Assembly: GCF_003573695.1 (NCBI RefSeq) | Contig: NC_039364.1 | Span: 235,779,656 to 235,843,655 of the forward strand | Source of the DNA: Papaver somniferum | Lineage: Eukaryota; Streptophyta; Magnoliopsida; Ranunculales; Papaveraceae | Direction: 5' to 3' | Length of the DNA: 64,000 nucleotides | Part shown: positions 23,988 through 34,580 of the stretch, in pieces | How the letters are laid out: every line of letters begins with the position of its first letter | Numbering within the stretch: the stretch's first letter is position 1 | The notes under the pieces: model-generated | Told to the model about the DNA's origin: nothing | Database searches by the model: none | What the model saw: the letters and a program-made list of their open reading frames with translations, nothing else | Position numbers and translations under genes: made by a program

Positions 23988-24001
23988 AGGCTCTGATGCC
24001 A
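23988..24001 (-). other. Primer binding site, tRNA-iMet type
   Basis: On the minus strand ttggcatcagagcc follows the 5' LTR directly. It matches the 3' end complement of initiator Met tRNA (TGGTATCAGAGC) except for one base. Confidence 0.85.
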
Positions 24002-24002
24002 A

Positions 24003-24737
24003 TGTTGGTCATATATAACTAATATATACGTAAGTTGAACAAATCAAATGCGGAAGCGGTTATTAGTTCGTACCTTGTAATCGCTCCAAATGAGGATGAC
24101 GTCGAACCAACGGATCACTTGCATTTCACGTTCTTGAACCTCCAAACTCGGCGGTGAGTAGGTGCCACAAAATTGAGCACAAACTATATTTTCACAAACT
24201 AAATACCCTATAGAACTTCAATTTTCTCTCTAAAAGACACTAAGGGATTTGGGTGTTCTTCACAACTAATGTTTGAATACTAGAAGACTTGCTCACTAAC
24301 TTGAGTGCTCACTTAGAACTCTGTAGTTTAATTTCCATACTTGGTTTATCTCTTGCTAAACTCACTACTATTGAGTTGTAGTGTTTTCTTCTACTTCTTA
24401 TTATTGTTTCAACAAATGAAACTAGAAGCCTATTTATACTCAAACTTCAAGTATCTTCTCTTGGAAAGTGTCAAGGAAGAACCAAACACTTGGAGCAAGT
24501 TCTAACACTCTTTTAGCATGGAGTAAACACATCGAGTAAACACATGGAGTAAGTGATCAAACACTTGTTAGCTTCATGCAAATACATGGTGGCAAGAAAC
24601 AACACACATGTTTCATCATGACTTGGTTAGTTGGAGAAGGATTTTTCCTTTGATAAAGTCAAGCATATGACTTTACTCATCCACCCAAGATGGACTTTGG
24701 GCATGCACATACACAATGGGTGCCCATATTTCCAATA
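24003..24737 (-). repeat. Copia 5' LTR
   Basis: 735 bp, TGTTGGTCAT..TTTCCAATA on the plus strand; the terminal CA has become TA. Followed by the target duplication ATTGA. Confidence 0.9.
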
Positions 24738-26038
24738 ATTGACATCGCTAAACTGTTGTAATTCCTCTTTGATGTTCTTGGGCTTTTCGAAGGCGTCTGC
24801 GGGAAAAGAACCCAAATCTCTGATTTTCTTAATGCAATCTTCTTGTTTTCCTAGAAAATTATTCCTTTTGCTTAGTAGTTGCTGATCCAAATCTTTCGAC
24901 TCCTGAAGCGCACGCTCATAGTTTTCCTCGTGAGCTTTTAATTTATTTCTCTCCTCCTTGATATCTTTCATTAGCTTTATGTTTTCATCAATTTTCTTCG
25001 AAACTCTGTTCAGCCTTTGTATTGCATCATCAAAAAATTCTTTGGCCTTCATACGATCGTGTCTCTTCTGCTCGAATTCTCCAAGCAATGTATCAGGGTC
25101 CGAGGACGATATTATGGCCTTAAACTCTTGTTTCCGCCTTAGAACTCCTTTTCTTGTTTCTGTCTCTATCCGGTTTGTTTTGCAAGTAATGAGATTTTCT
25201 TTCAGTTCGGTGATTTTGGGATTCAACCGTGTTACTAGCTCTCTTTCGTTCAGTGACAAGGGATCAATAAGTTCTCTTCCCATCTCAGACTGTTTCATGG
25301 CCTTACTAGTTTGGAGCTGGTCGATTTGTGTACGGGCATTTGCAAGCAGCTTTTCCTTGTTTTGAAGTGCTTTAGAAATCGCTTCCTTCTGCTTCTTAGC
25401 ATTTAAAATATCCTGCCTTATTTGCTCCAGCTCTGACTTGTTATGGGACTGCTCAGCATCAACCTTCTGCTTTTCACTGTCAAGTTTCGTTATTTCCTGG
25501 TCTGTCACTTCAAGTTCGCATATAAGTTTGTTCAACTCCTCTTGTTTACTGGTGACGGCCTTATCGTTTTTCTTAACAGCAGCCATATACTTGAGCTTTG
25601 AATGCCTATGATCATAGAATCCCCCTGTCATGCCACCTTTCTTGCTTACTTGGTCCCTTTCCAGCGTTATGCAGTCCAATCCGTGCACCTTAGCAACTTT
25701 AGCAGCAACATCCAAGTTTCTACAAATGACAGTTCTAGCAAATTCCTGTTGAAATGCTGGAGTGTGATGCGGATTGAATTTAAGTTTTTTCAACATTGGT
25801 ACAACATCACCATTGTTTGGATACGTCCTCCTTTTTCTGAATTAAGGTACCTAATTAATCTGGTGGATATTTCATCCGTTTCAACCACTACATGGAACAA
25901 GCTGTTTCCAGCAGTTACTTCAACAGCAGTGAAAAACTTGTCTTCACATTCAAGCAACTCTATAATTGAACCGTACACTCCTTGAATATTGTGATCTCTA
26001 CGAAGCCTTTTCACAGAATCCAATCCCCTTCTAATATC
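24738..26038 (-). pseudogene. SMC3: SMC3 hinge and C-terminal coil exon
   Basis: Starts DIRRGLDSVKRL, the beginning of the hinge, and runs through CEDKFFTAVEVTAGNSLFHV. It breaks after LNSEKGGR: about 46 bases (the TFLPLNRIK region) are missing at 25824/25825 and the frame shifts to YPNNGDVVPMLKKLKF. It then follows SMC3 through DQVSKKGGMTGGFYDHR and the coiled coil to LQQFSDVN at the Copia insertion. Two further in-frame losses of roughly 8-10 residues are seen (after ETRKGVL and after PKNIKE). The splice acceptor before 26038 reads tttcgg where tttcag is expected. Confidence 0.92.
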
Positions 26039-26481
26039 CCGAAACAAAATATTGGCATATTACTAGTGTCTCCAATCAAGTAGGAATAAATACAAACAGA
26101 TAATTTTTTACCAGAATTACAGCCTTGGAAATAACTAGTAGGATTTTTTTAGTGACACATAACAATTCGTCACATGCACCAATATATGGTGTACGTATTT
26201 TTTACGGTAGAACCTCACACTTTCCCGGAGGCTAATTGAGATGATTACGGTTGTGACAGCATGTTCACATGGTAGAGTTTCTTGCAAGGGCCTCAACATG
26301 TATGGATCTATGATAGTAATACCAAACACTAATTAAGCGAACCCAATAATTGATGTACAACTTGAGGATAACCAAAGCAAATAGTACAATTTGATTCAGG
26401 AAAGGAGATGCCTAGTTACAATTCTTCTTCCAAAAAACATGAAGCAGAGAAAAGATACAAAGTATTCAAGAAATTACTTAC

Positions 26482-26581
26482 ACCAGGAGTAGCATGTTCA
26501 AGGTTCTTTTTAGATTTTCCATATTCTGACCTGAGCTTACCAATTTCTGAAGAAAGTTCGCTTTCTGTCTCCCACAATGAC
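26482..26581 (-). pseudogene. SMC3: SMC3 coil exon before the hinge
   Basis: Acceptor gagtttcag, donor GGT|gtaagt. Encodes SLWETESELSSEIGKLR..KNLEHATPG, matching the end of the N-terminal coil of plant SMC3. Confidence 0.9.
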
Positions 26582-26654
26582 CTGAAACTCCGATAGATGA
26601 CTTAGTCATAGAGGACTAATTTCAGGCATTATATGTATGTAGTATAAAAAATAC

Positions 26655-26793
26655 TTTCTTTTGTCTTGTAATTTATCCCTTTGTTCCTTTAAACTGGAAA
26701 AGGCATCCTGATTCTTTGAAATGCAGGATTCCAGCTTCTTATACTCCGTTTCTTGTTCCTCAATGTATACAACTTGCTTTTGAGATCCATATT
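26655..26793 (-). pseudogene. SMC3: SMC3 coil exon, 3' part
   Basis: Reads GSQKQVVYIEEQETEYKKLES.. to LQDKRK, with donor gtattttt. The 5' part of the same exon (EKKLQNEIQDLKS) is on the far side of the coding-free LTR element and its tandem array. With the element and one target copy removed, the two halves join in frame and align residue for residue with SMC3. Confidence 0.9.
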
Positions 26794-27187
26794 TGTAGGA
26801 TCGAGCAAGAGAGAGGAGAGCACACGCGGAAGAAAATAAAAGACTACATTGATAATCAGTTTGGTGTACATTAACTCATGGATTAACAACCTACTTATAG
26901 TCTCACAAACTTGATAATCACTAGTACTTACCTAATAAAATCAAACTCTAAATAAAGCACACTTCTAGAAACACAAAGAAACTCTAAACATAGTAAAACT
27001 CTAAAACAAGAAACCGACACAACTTGCTCTTCTAGTTAACCCGAACTTCCAAATAACGCACAGTGTGTCAACAGTTCCTGTTGATCCAACTTGACTACGT
27101 CAATTGCAGCAGTTGATCCATTCAGACTGGATCAACATCATATGTTGATCCACGAACCAAGTCCATATCTTGGTTTAACTTCCAACA
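26794..27187 (-). repeat. LTR copy 1 of the coding-free element
   Basis: TGTAGGATCGAGC..ACTTCCAACA. It is the 3' LTR in the minus-strand orientation; not part of the tandem array. Confidence 0.88.
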
Positions 27188-28059
27188 TCCTCCCTTAAAC
27201 CAAGATATCATTAAACGATAATTCCGTAACCCTCTTCTTCCATTGATAAACGTTTGCATGTCCTTGTCTTTTATCATTTTCTATTCCTCTTCTTACATTG
27301 ATAAACGTTAACACGTTCTTGTCTTTTCTCAAACCAGAATTCCGTCATCATTAACTCACAAAAAAAAAACTTCTTCTTTTTGCTTAACCGCAATCATCAT
27401 ACTTCTTTTCACATTCTTCATCGCAGCAGAACACCATTCTTAACAAGCTAGAAACACCTCTTTGTGCTCCATTCAACTTGCTAACCAAACACAAAACCAA
27501 ATTCTTTAACTCAACTTACCAAGCATTATATCTTAACTTCATCTTTCTTCATTGAGCATTGTAGCTCAAACTCAACTCTTGTTTACCCACTTCAACTCTT
27601 CAAATTCCACACTGGAATTTCTTCACTTCACTAACCAAATCCCCACTGGGATTGCTTCACACAACTTGTAGACTTTACTCACCTACAATCTTGTTTCACG
27701 CTCACAACCTTGTGACGTCTCAAACTCAACACTCTCTCATCACCACCTGGTGATTAACTTCTCGTTCTTCATAACCTTGCTGTTGTTTTCTTCTTCTCTT
27801 GTTCCAGTCACGCTATTGTTGCGAAACCTTCACACTTCTTTGTTCTTTAAGATTCTCTCACAATCTTTCCCTTGTTACGCTTCTGCCACAAGCAATAACT
27901 AACACAAAGTCTCCCACACTTTGTAAGATCTCCAAGTTTCTGCCACAAACTCTTCAATCTTCATGTTTGATCTTAATACGATACCATCCTCCCTTAAGCT
28001 CAAACTTAACCATCCAATCATTCCTTGTCATTCTAAGCTTCTGAATTCGATCACCTTAA

Positions 28060-28480
28060 TCAAACTGTACTAGTCCTGACTGCAATACCATCTTTGATCC
28101 ATCAAACTGTACCAGCCCTCCTGACTGCAATACTAGTTTTGATCCTCTATCAAACTGTAAAAATCCTCTGACTACAATACCAACTTTGATCCTTTCGTCT
28201 TTTTCGAATCCACGACTTAACCCTTCGAATCAACCACTTACCCAAAAACTTCTTACGTCAACAAACATTAAATCTGCTATCTGCAACGTCTCTGACAGAA
28301 CACATCACACATTTTTATTGTCATTTGCTGTCACAAATTGTGACCATTCTTTTGTCACGCTTCTGTTAATCTGTTACAACTCTACTGTAACAACTTCTTC
28401 TGCAACAACACTTTTGTAACAATTCTTCTGTAACTGTTCTGTAACAACTCCTCTGTCACACTTCTGTAACAATTCCTTAC
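28060..28480. repeat. Short internal repeats in the coding-free element
   Basis: A roughly 50-bp unit with tttgatcc..tcaaactgta occurs about three times at 28060-28200. At 28330-28480 the motif ttctgtaacaa/ctcctctgt recurs. These explain the open frames predicted here; no protein is implied. Confidence 0.55.
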
Positions 28481-29475
28481 TGTGATTGTTAAATAACCCT
28501 AATCTTCGTTGATCATCACAGCATCCTGTTTAGTTACTGTCTTCATCACGACTGCCATCTCTAAAATAATTCATATTCAAACACCATCAATCTTCACAAC
28601 ATCACACTTAACCTTCAGCAAGATCTTGTTTGAACTCTTAACTGCTAGATTCAATTCATAACCCTCAACAGCAACCATCACTGCCTTCATGTTTTTTTAA
28701 CATCAATACACAACAGCGATCACTTCTGTCCTCAACAAGGTACCTAATCAACAGCAACAACCACCGTCGGCATTCGGATCAGTCTTCAACTGATTTTTCT
28801 CGAACTTGTTTAGCATCTAGAACCATTGCAGCGACCACCTTTTACTCAGATGAATAATCAAACATCACCATCTTCATCTCTTTCTCGTGTTCACCCATGA
28901 CAAAAAAACTGGCAGTAAACTTGGTTTCTTCTACCCTATCTCGATAACTAACAACAAACTCGACCTCTCGGTTTTTAACAAACTCTCGATTTGTTCTTAA
29001 TACTCAATTCTTTCTTCTCTGCAAACTTGGAATAAACTCCAACGTGGTCAACGATTTTCCTCTTCCTTTTTTTTTTTACTTCTCTCAAACCCTAACACAG
29101 CTTGACAAACTCTATCTTTTTAAATCATCAAAACTCGCACAACTTTTTCTCCTTTAATAAAAATTCTCCACCTTGCTCCAAGTCCTTCTTTTCGTCAACA
29201 TCACACGAACACGACTAGACAAGGAGCATCGATATACCTTAGGCCTTCTTCACAACTAACCAGGGTAGCAGCATCGACTCATCTCTTAGCTCTTGCAGAT
29301 GATCAATAACCATGAACACCAGCAACAATTTCATTTATTTTTATTTTTTTAAATCTCGAACCCTGGTGAAGACACACCAACGCACCAACACAGACAACCT
29401 TCAAAAAACAATTCTCTCTAACTTATGAAACTTCTCGAACTCTAGCTCCTCTCCTCCCTCTTCCTCTCACCTTGC

Positions 29476-29488
29476 TCTGATACCAAAT
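29476..29488 (-). other. Primer binding site, tRNA-iMet type
   Basis: Minus strand tttggtatcagag adjoins the LTR at 29489, an exact match to the common plant iMet PBS. The same text is repeated before every LTR of the array. Confidence 0.85.
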
Positions 29489-29883
29489 GTAGGATCGATC
29501 AAGAGAGAGGAGAGCACACGCGGAAGCAAATAAAAGACTACATTGATAATCAATTTGGTGTACATTAACTCATAGCTTAACAGCCTACTTATAGTCTCAC
29601 AAACTTGATGATCACTCAAAGTACTTACCTAATAAAATCAAACTCTAAATAAAGCACACTTCTAGAAACACAAAGAAACTCTAAACATAGTAAAACTCTA
29701 AAACAAGCAACCGACACAACTTGCTCTTCTAGTTAACCCGAACTTCCAAATATCGCACACTGTGTCAACAGTTCTTGTGATCCAACTTGACTGCGTCAAC
29801 TGCAACAGTTGATCCATTCGGACTGGATCAACATCATATGTTGATCCACGAACGAAAGCCATATCTTGGTTTAACTTCCAACA
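29489..29883 (-). repeat. LTR copy 2 (array type A)
   Basis: 395 bp; carries type A markers gatcgatcaag, aaaagactac and cagcctactt. It is the 5' LTR of the parental element. Confidence 0.88.
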
Positions 29884-30240
29884 AGATTTAAGGTCCTGAA
29901 TTTCATTTTGAAGTTTTTTCTCCTGCAAAAGGAAGTGGTAGCAATCAGTTACTACCTTTACAGGTTCAAGCAGACAAATACCTTACTATAATTGGTTAAG
30001 TTGCTATCATTTCGGAAGTTCATATGGCCTGCTCGCACCAAAATATCGTATGCTCGTACTTCATAGTAGCAATTACCTGTTCCAAATTAGAGGAAAGAAC
30101 TCGTTCAAGATCATCAACTTCCTTTTGAAGCCATTCGTCTCGCGCAACCTTGTCAGTGAACTGAGTTGCACGGCCTTGGTTTTGATACAAAAAGCTAAGC
30201 TCCTTTTCCCTGTCCATTATCCCTTTCATTATTTCCTCTT
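29884..30240 (-). pseudogene. SMC3: SMC3 exon pair, array copy 1
   Basis: Small exon 29922-29884 (EKKLQNEIQDLKS; acceptor ttttgcag) and the 3' part of the larger exon, 30240-30077 (MDREKELSFLYQNQGRATQF..LERVLSSNLEQ; donor cag|gtaattg). This copy has Asn where the others have Lys (YQNQG). The exon is cut at the microhomology and runs into element sequence. Confidence 0.92.
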
Positions 30241-30660
30241 CTTTTTTTTTTACTTCTCTCAAACCCTAATACAACTTGACAAACTCTATCTTTTTAATCA
30301 TCAAAACTCGCACAACTTTTTCTCCTTTAATAAAAATTCTCCACCTTGCTCCAAGTCCTTCTTTTCGTCAACATCACACGAACACGACTCGACAAGGAGC
30401 GGCGATATACCTTAGGCCTTCTTCACAACTAACCAGGGTAGCAGCATCGACTCATCTCCTAGCTCTTGCAGATGATCAATGACCATGAACATCAGCAACA
30501 ATTTCATTTATTTTATTTTTTTTAAATCTCGAACCCTGGTGAAGACACACCAACGCAGCAACACAGACAACCTTCAAAAAACAATTCTCTCTAACTTATG
30601 AAACTTCTCGAACTCTAGCTCCTCTCCTCCCTCTTCCTCTCACCTTGCTCTGATACCAAA

Positions 30661-31057
30661 TGTAGGATCGAGCAAGAGAGAGGAGAGCACACGCGGAAGC
30701 AAATAAAACACTACATTGATAATCAATTTGGTGTACATTAACTCATAACTTAACAGCCAACTTATAGTCTCACAAACTTGATGATAACTCAAAGTACTTA
30801 CCTAATAAAATCAAACTCTAAATAAAGCACACTTCTAAAAACACAAAGAAACTCTAAACATAGTAAAACTCTAAAACAAGCAACCAACACAACTTTCTCT
30901 TCTAGTTAACCCGAACTTCCAAATATCGCACAGTGTGTCAACAGTTCCTGTTGATCCAACTTGACTGCGTCATCTGCAACAGTTGATCCATTCGGACTTG
31001 ATCAACATCATATGTTGATCCACGAACGAAAGCCATATCTTGGTTTAACTTCCAACA
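30661..31057 (-). repeat. LTR copy 3 (array type B)
   Basis: 397 bp; type B markers gatcgagcaag, aaaacactac and cagccaactt. Preceded by element tail 30241-30660 with the B marker ggagcggcgat. Confidence 0.88.
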
Positions 31058-31414
31058 AGATTTAAGGTCCTGAATTTCATTTTGAAGTTTTTTCTCCTGC
31101 AAAAGGAAGTGGTAGCAATCAGTTACTACCTTTACAGGTTCAAGCAGACAAATACCTTACTATAATTGGTTAAGTTGCTATCATTTCGGAAGTTCATATG
31201 GCCTGCTCGCACCAAAATATCGTATGCTCGTACTTCATAGTAGCAATTACCTGTTCCAAATTAGAGGAAAGAACTCGTTCAAGATCATCAACTTCCTTTT
31301 GAAGCCATTCGTCTCGCGCAACCTTGTCAGTGAACTGAGTTGCACGGCCTTGCTTTTGATACAAAAAGCTAAGCTCCTTTTCCCTGTCCATTATCCCTTT
31401 CATTATTTCCTCTT
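31058..31414 (-). pseudogene. SMC3: SMC3 exon pair, array copy 2
   Basis: Same two exons as copy 1, reading YQKQGRATQF and DEWLQKEVDD. Splice borders ttttgcag and cag|gtaattg are kept. Flanked by type B LTR and a type A element tail. Confidence 0.92.
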
Positions 31415-31835
31415 CCTTTTTTTTTTACTTCTCTCAAACCCTAATACAACTTGACAAACTCTATCTTTTTAATCATCAAAACTCGCACAACTTTTTCTCC
31501 TTTAATAAAAATTCTCCACCTTGCTCCAAGTCCTTCTTTTCGTCAACATCACACGAACACGACTAGACAAGGAGCATCGATATACCTTAGGCCTTCTTCA
31601 CAACTAACCAGGGTAGCAGCATCGACTCATCTCTTAGCTCTTGCAGATGATCAATAACCATGAACACCAGCAACAATTTCATTTATTTTTATTTTTTTAA
31701 ATCTCGAACCCTGGTGAAGACACACCAACGCACCAACACAGACAACCTTCAAAAAACAATTCTCTCTAACTTATGAAACTTCTCGAACTCTAGCTCCTCT
31801 CCTCCCTCTTCCTCTCACCTTGCTCTGATACCAAA

Positions 31836-32232
31836 TGTAGGATCGATCAAGAGAGAGGAGAGCACACGCGGAAGCAAATAAAAGACTACATTGATAATCA
31901 ATTTGGTGTACATTAACTCATAGCTTAACAGCCTACTTATAGTCTCACAAACTTGATGATCACTCAAAGTACTTACCTAATAAAATCAAACTCTAAATAA
32001 AGCACACTTCTAGAAACACAAAGAAACTCTAAACATAGTAAAACTCTAAAACAAGCAACCGACACAACTTGCTCTTCTAGTTAACCCGAACTTCCAAATA
32101 TCGCACACTTTGTCAACAGTTCTTGTTGATCCAACTTGACTGCGTCAACTGCAACAGTTGATCCATTCGGACTGGATCAACATCATATGTTGATCCACGA
32201 ACGAAAGCCATATCTTGGTTTAACTTCCAACA
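31836..32232 (-). repeat. LTR copy 4 (array type A)
   Basis: 397 bp with type A markers (gatcgatcaag, aaaagactac, cagcctactt), preceded by a type A tail (actagacaaggagcatcgat). Confidence 0.88.
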
Positions 32233-32589
32233 AGATTTAAGGTCCTGAATTTCATTTTGAAGTTTTTTCTCCTGCAAAAGGAAGTGGTAGCAATCAGTTA
32301 CTACCTTTACAGGTTCAAGCAGACAAATACCTTACTATAATTGGTTAAGTTGCTATCATTTCGGAAGTTCATATGGCCTGCTCGCACCAAAATATCGTAT
32401 GCTCGTACTTCATAGTAGCAATTACCTGTTCCAAATTAGAGGAAAGAACTCGTTCAAGATCATCAACTTCCTTTTGAAGCCATTCGTCTCGCGCAACCTT
32501 GTCAGTGAACTGAGTTGCACGGCCTTGCTTTTGATACAAAAAGCTAAGCTCCTTTTCCCTGTCCATTATCCCTTTCATTATTTCCTCTT
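32233..32589 (-). pseudogene. SMC3: SMC3 exon pair, array copy 3
   Basis: Same exon pair and splice borders as copies 1 and 2; reads YQKQGRATQF. No difference from copy 2 was noticed in the coding part. Confidence 0.92.
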
Positions 32590-33009
32590 CCTTTTTTTTT
32601 ACTTCTCTCAAACCCTAATACAACTTGACAAACTCTATCTTTTTAATCATCAAAACTCGCACAACTTTTTCTCCTTTAATAAAAATTCTCCACCTTGCTC
32701 CAAGTCCTTCTTTTCGTCAACATCACACGAACACGACTCGACAAGGAGCGGCGATATACCTTAGGCCTTCTTCACAACTAACCAGGGTAGCAGCATCGAC
32801 TCATCTCCTAGCTCTTGCAGATGATCAATGACCATGAACATCAGCAACAATTTCATTTATTTTATTTTTTTTAAATCTCGAACCCTGGTGAAGACACACC
32901 AACGCAGCAACACAGACAACCTTCAAAAAACAATTCTCTCTAACTTATGAAACTTCTCGAACTCTAGCTCCTCTCCTCCCTCTTCCTCTCACCTTGCTCT
33001 GATACCAAA

Positions 33010-33406
33010 TGTAGGATCGAGCAAGAGAGAGGAGAGCACACGCGGAAGCAAATAAAACACTACATTGATAATCAATTTGGTGTACATTAACTCATAACTT
33101 AACAGCCAACTTATAGTCTCACAAACTTGATGATAACTCAAAGTACTTACCTAATAAAATCAAACTCTAAATAAAGCACACTTCTAAAAACACAAAGAAA
33201 CTCTAAACATAGTAAAACTCTAAAACAAGCAACCAACACAACTTTCTCTTCTAGTTAACCCGAACTTCCAAATATCGCACAGTGTGTCAACAGTTCCTGT
33301 TGATCCAACTTGACTGCGTCATCTGCAACAGTTGATCCATTCGGACTGGATCAACATCATATGTTGATCCACGAACGAAAGCCATATCTTGGTTTAACTT
33401 CCAACA
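33010..33406 (-). repeat. LTR copy 5 (array type B)
   Basis: 397 bp with type B markers (gatcgagcaag, aaaacactac, cagccaactt). Confidence 0.88.
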
Positions 33407-33763
33407 AGATTTAAGGTCCTGAATTTCATTTTGAAGTTTTTTCTCCTGCAAAAGGAAGTGGTAGCAATCAGTTACTACCTTTACAGGTTCAAGCAGACAA
33501 ATACCTTACTATAATTGGTTAAGTTGCTATCATTTCGGAAGTTCATATGGTCTGCTCGCACCAAAATATCGTATGCTCGTACTTCATAGTAGCAATTACC
33601 TGTTCCAAATTAGAGGAAAGAACTCGTTCAAGATCATCAACTTCCTTTTGAAGCCATTCGTCTCGCGCAACCTTGTCAGTGAACTGAGTTGCACGTCCTT
33701 GCTTTTGATACAAAAAGCTAAGCTCCTTTTCCCTGTCCATTATCCCTTTCATTATTTCCTCTT
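33407..33763 (-). pseudogene. SMC3: SMC3 exon pair, array copy 4
   Basis: Same exon pair; differs from copies 2 and 3 by at least two bases (catatggtctgc, gcacgtccttgc), both silent or in the intron. Confidence 0.92.
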
Positions 33764-34183
33764 CCTTTTTTTTTACTTCTCTCAAACCCTAATACAACTT
33801 GACAAACTCTATCTTTTTAATCATCAAAACTCGCACAACTTTTTCTCCTTTAATAAAAATTCTCCACCTTGCTCCAAGTCCTTCTTTTCGTCAACATCAC
33901 ACGAACACGACTCGACAAGGAGCGGCGATATACCTTAGGCCTTCTTCACAACTAACCAGGGTAGCAGCATCGACTCATCTCCTAGCTCTGGCAGATGATC
34001 AATGACCATGAACATCGGCAACAATTTCATTTATTTTATTTTTTTTAAATCTCGAACCCTGGTGAAGACACACCAACGCAGCAACACAGACAACCTTCAA
34101 AAAACAATTCTCTCTAACTTATGAAACTTCTCGAACTCTAGCTCCTCTCCTCCCTCTTCCTCTCACCTTGCTCTGATACCAAA

Positions 34184-34580
34184 TGTAGGATCGAGCAAGA
34201 GAGAGGAGAGCACACGCGGAAGCAAATAAAAGACTACATTGATAATCAATTTGGTGTACATTAACTCATAACTTAACAGCCAACTTATAGTCTCACAAAC
34301 TTGATGATAACTCAAAGTACTTACCTAATAAAATCAAACTCTAAATAAAGCACACTTCTAAAAACACAAAGAAACTCTAAACATAGTAAAACTCTAAAAC
34401 AAGCAACCAACACAACTTTCTCTTCTAGTTAACCCGAACTTCCAAATATCGCACAGTGTGTCAACAGTTCCTGTTGATCCAACTTGACTGCGTCATCTGC
34501 AACAGTTGATCCATTCGGACTGGATCAACATCATATGTTGATCCACGAACGAAAGCCATATCTTGGTTTAACTTCCAACA
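34184..34580 (-). repeat. LTR copy 6 (type B variant)
   Basis: 397 bp; type B at gatcgagcaag and cagccaactt, but type A at aaaagactac. It may be recombinant. Confidence 0.85.

Larger units (their letters stand above)
17101..24737 (-). mobile_element. Copia LTR retrotransposon inside an SMC3 exon
   Basis: A 7.6-kb element with LTRs at 17101-17867 and 24003-24737, a tRNA-iMet-type PBS, a polypurine tract and gag-PR-IN-RT-RH in Copia order on the minus strand. The 5-bp target duplication ATTGA is exact (17096-17100 and 24738-24742) and splits the SMC3 codons between FSDVN and NKMALDQ. Each coding segment is separated from the next by a frameshift or stop, so the element is inactive. The LTRs are very similar apart from a TA-repeat expansion, so insertion was fairly recent. 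Confidence 0.95.
26794..29883 (-). mobile_element. Coding-free LTR retroelement (LARD/TRIM-like) in an SMC3 exon
   Basis: LTRs of 394-395 bp (26794-27187 and 29489-29883), TG..CA ends, an exact iMet-type PBS on the minus strand (TTTGGTATCAGAGC, next to 29489) and a polypurine tract (aagggagga, next to 27187). The 2.3-kb internal region has no retroelement coding; the plus strand is C/T/A-rich with short repeats. Flanks on the minus strand are AATCT and AATAT, a 5-bp duplication with one mismatch. It needs enzymes from a relative. The internal segment from 29055, the right LTR and SMC3 sequence were later amplified together. Confidence 0.88.

Noticed and set aside
17101..24737. The Copia element as an intron-resident insertion that SMC3 could splice out
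   Set aside because: The 5-bp duplication splits codons in the middle of an exon, with no splice sites at the borders.
27799..28419. Open frames inside the coding-free element
   Set aside because: Low-complexity Ser/Leu/Thr text from C/T-rich repeats; no retroelement or host domain.
30050..34005. Repeated plus-strand open frames of 68-121 codons across the array
   Set aside because: They are antisense to the SMC3 exons and element tail; they repeat only because the DNA does.
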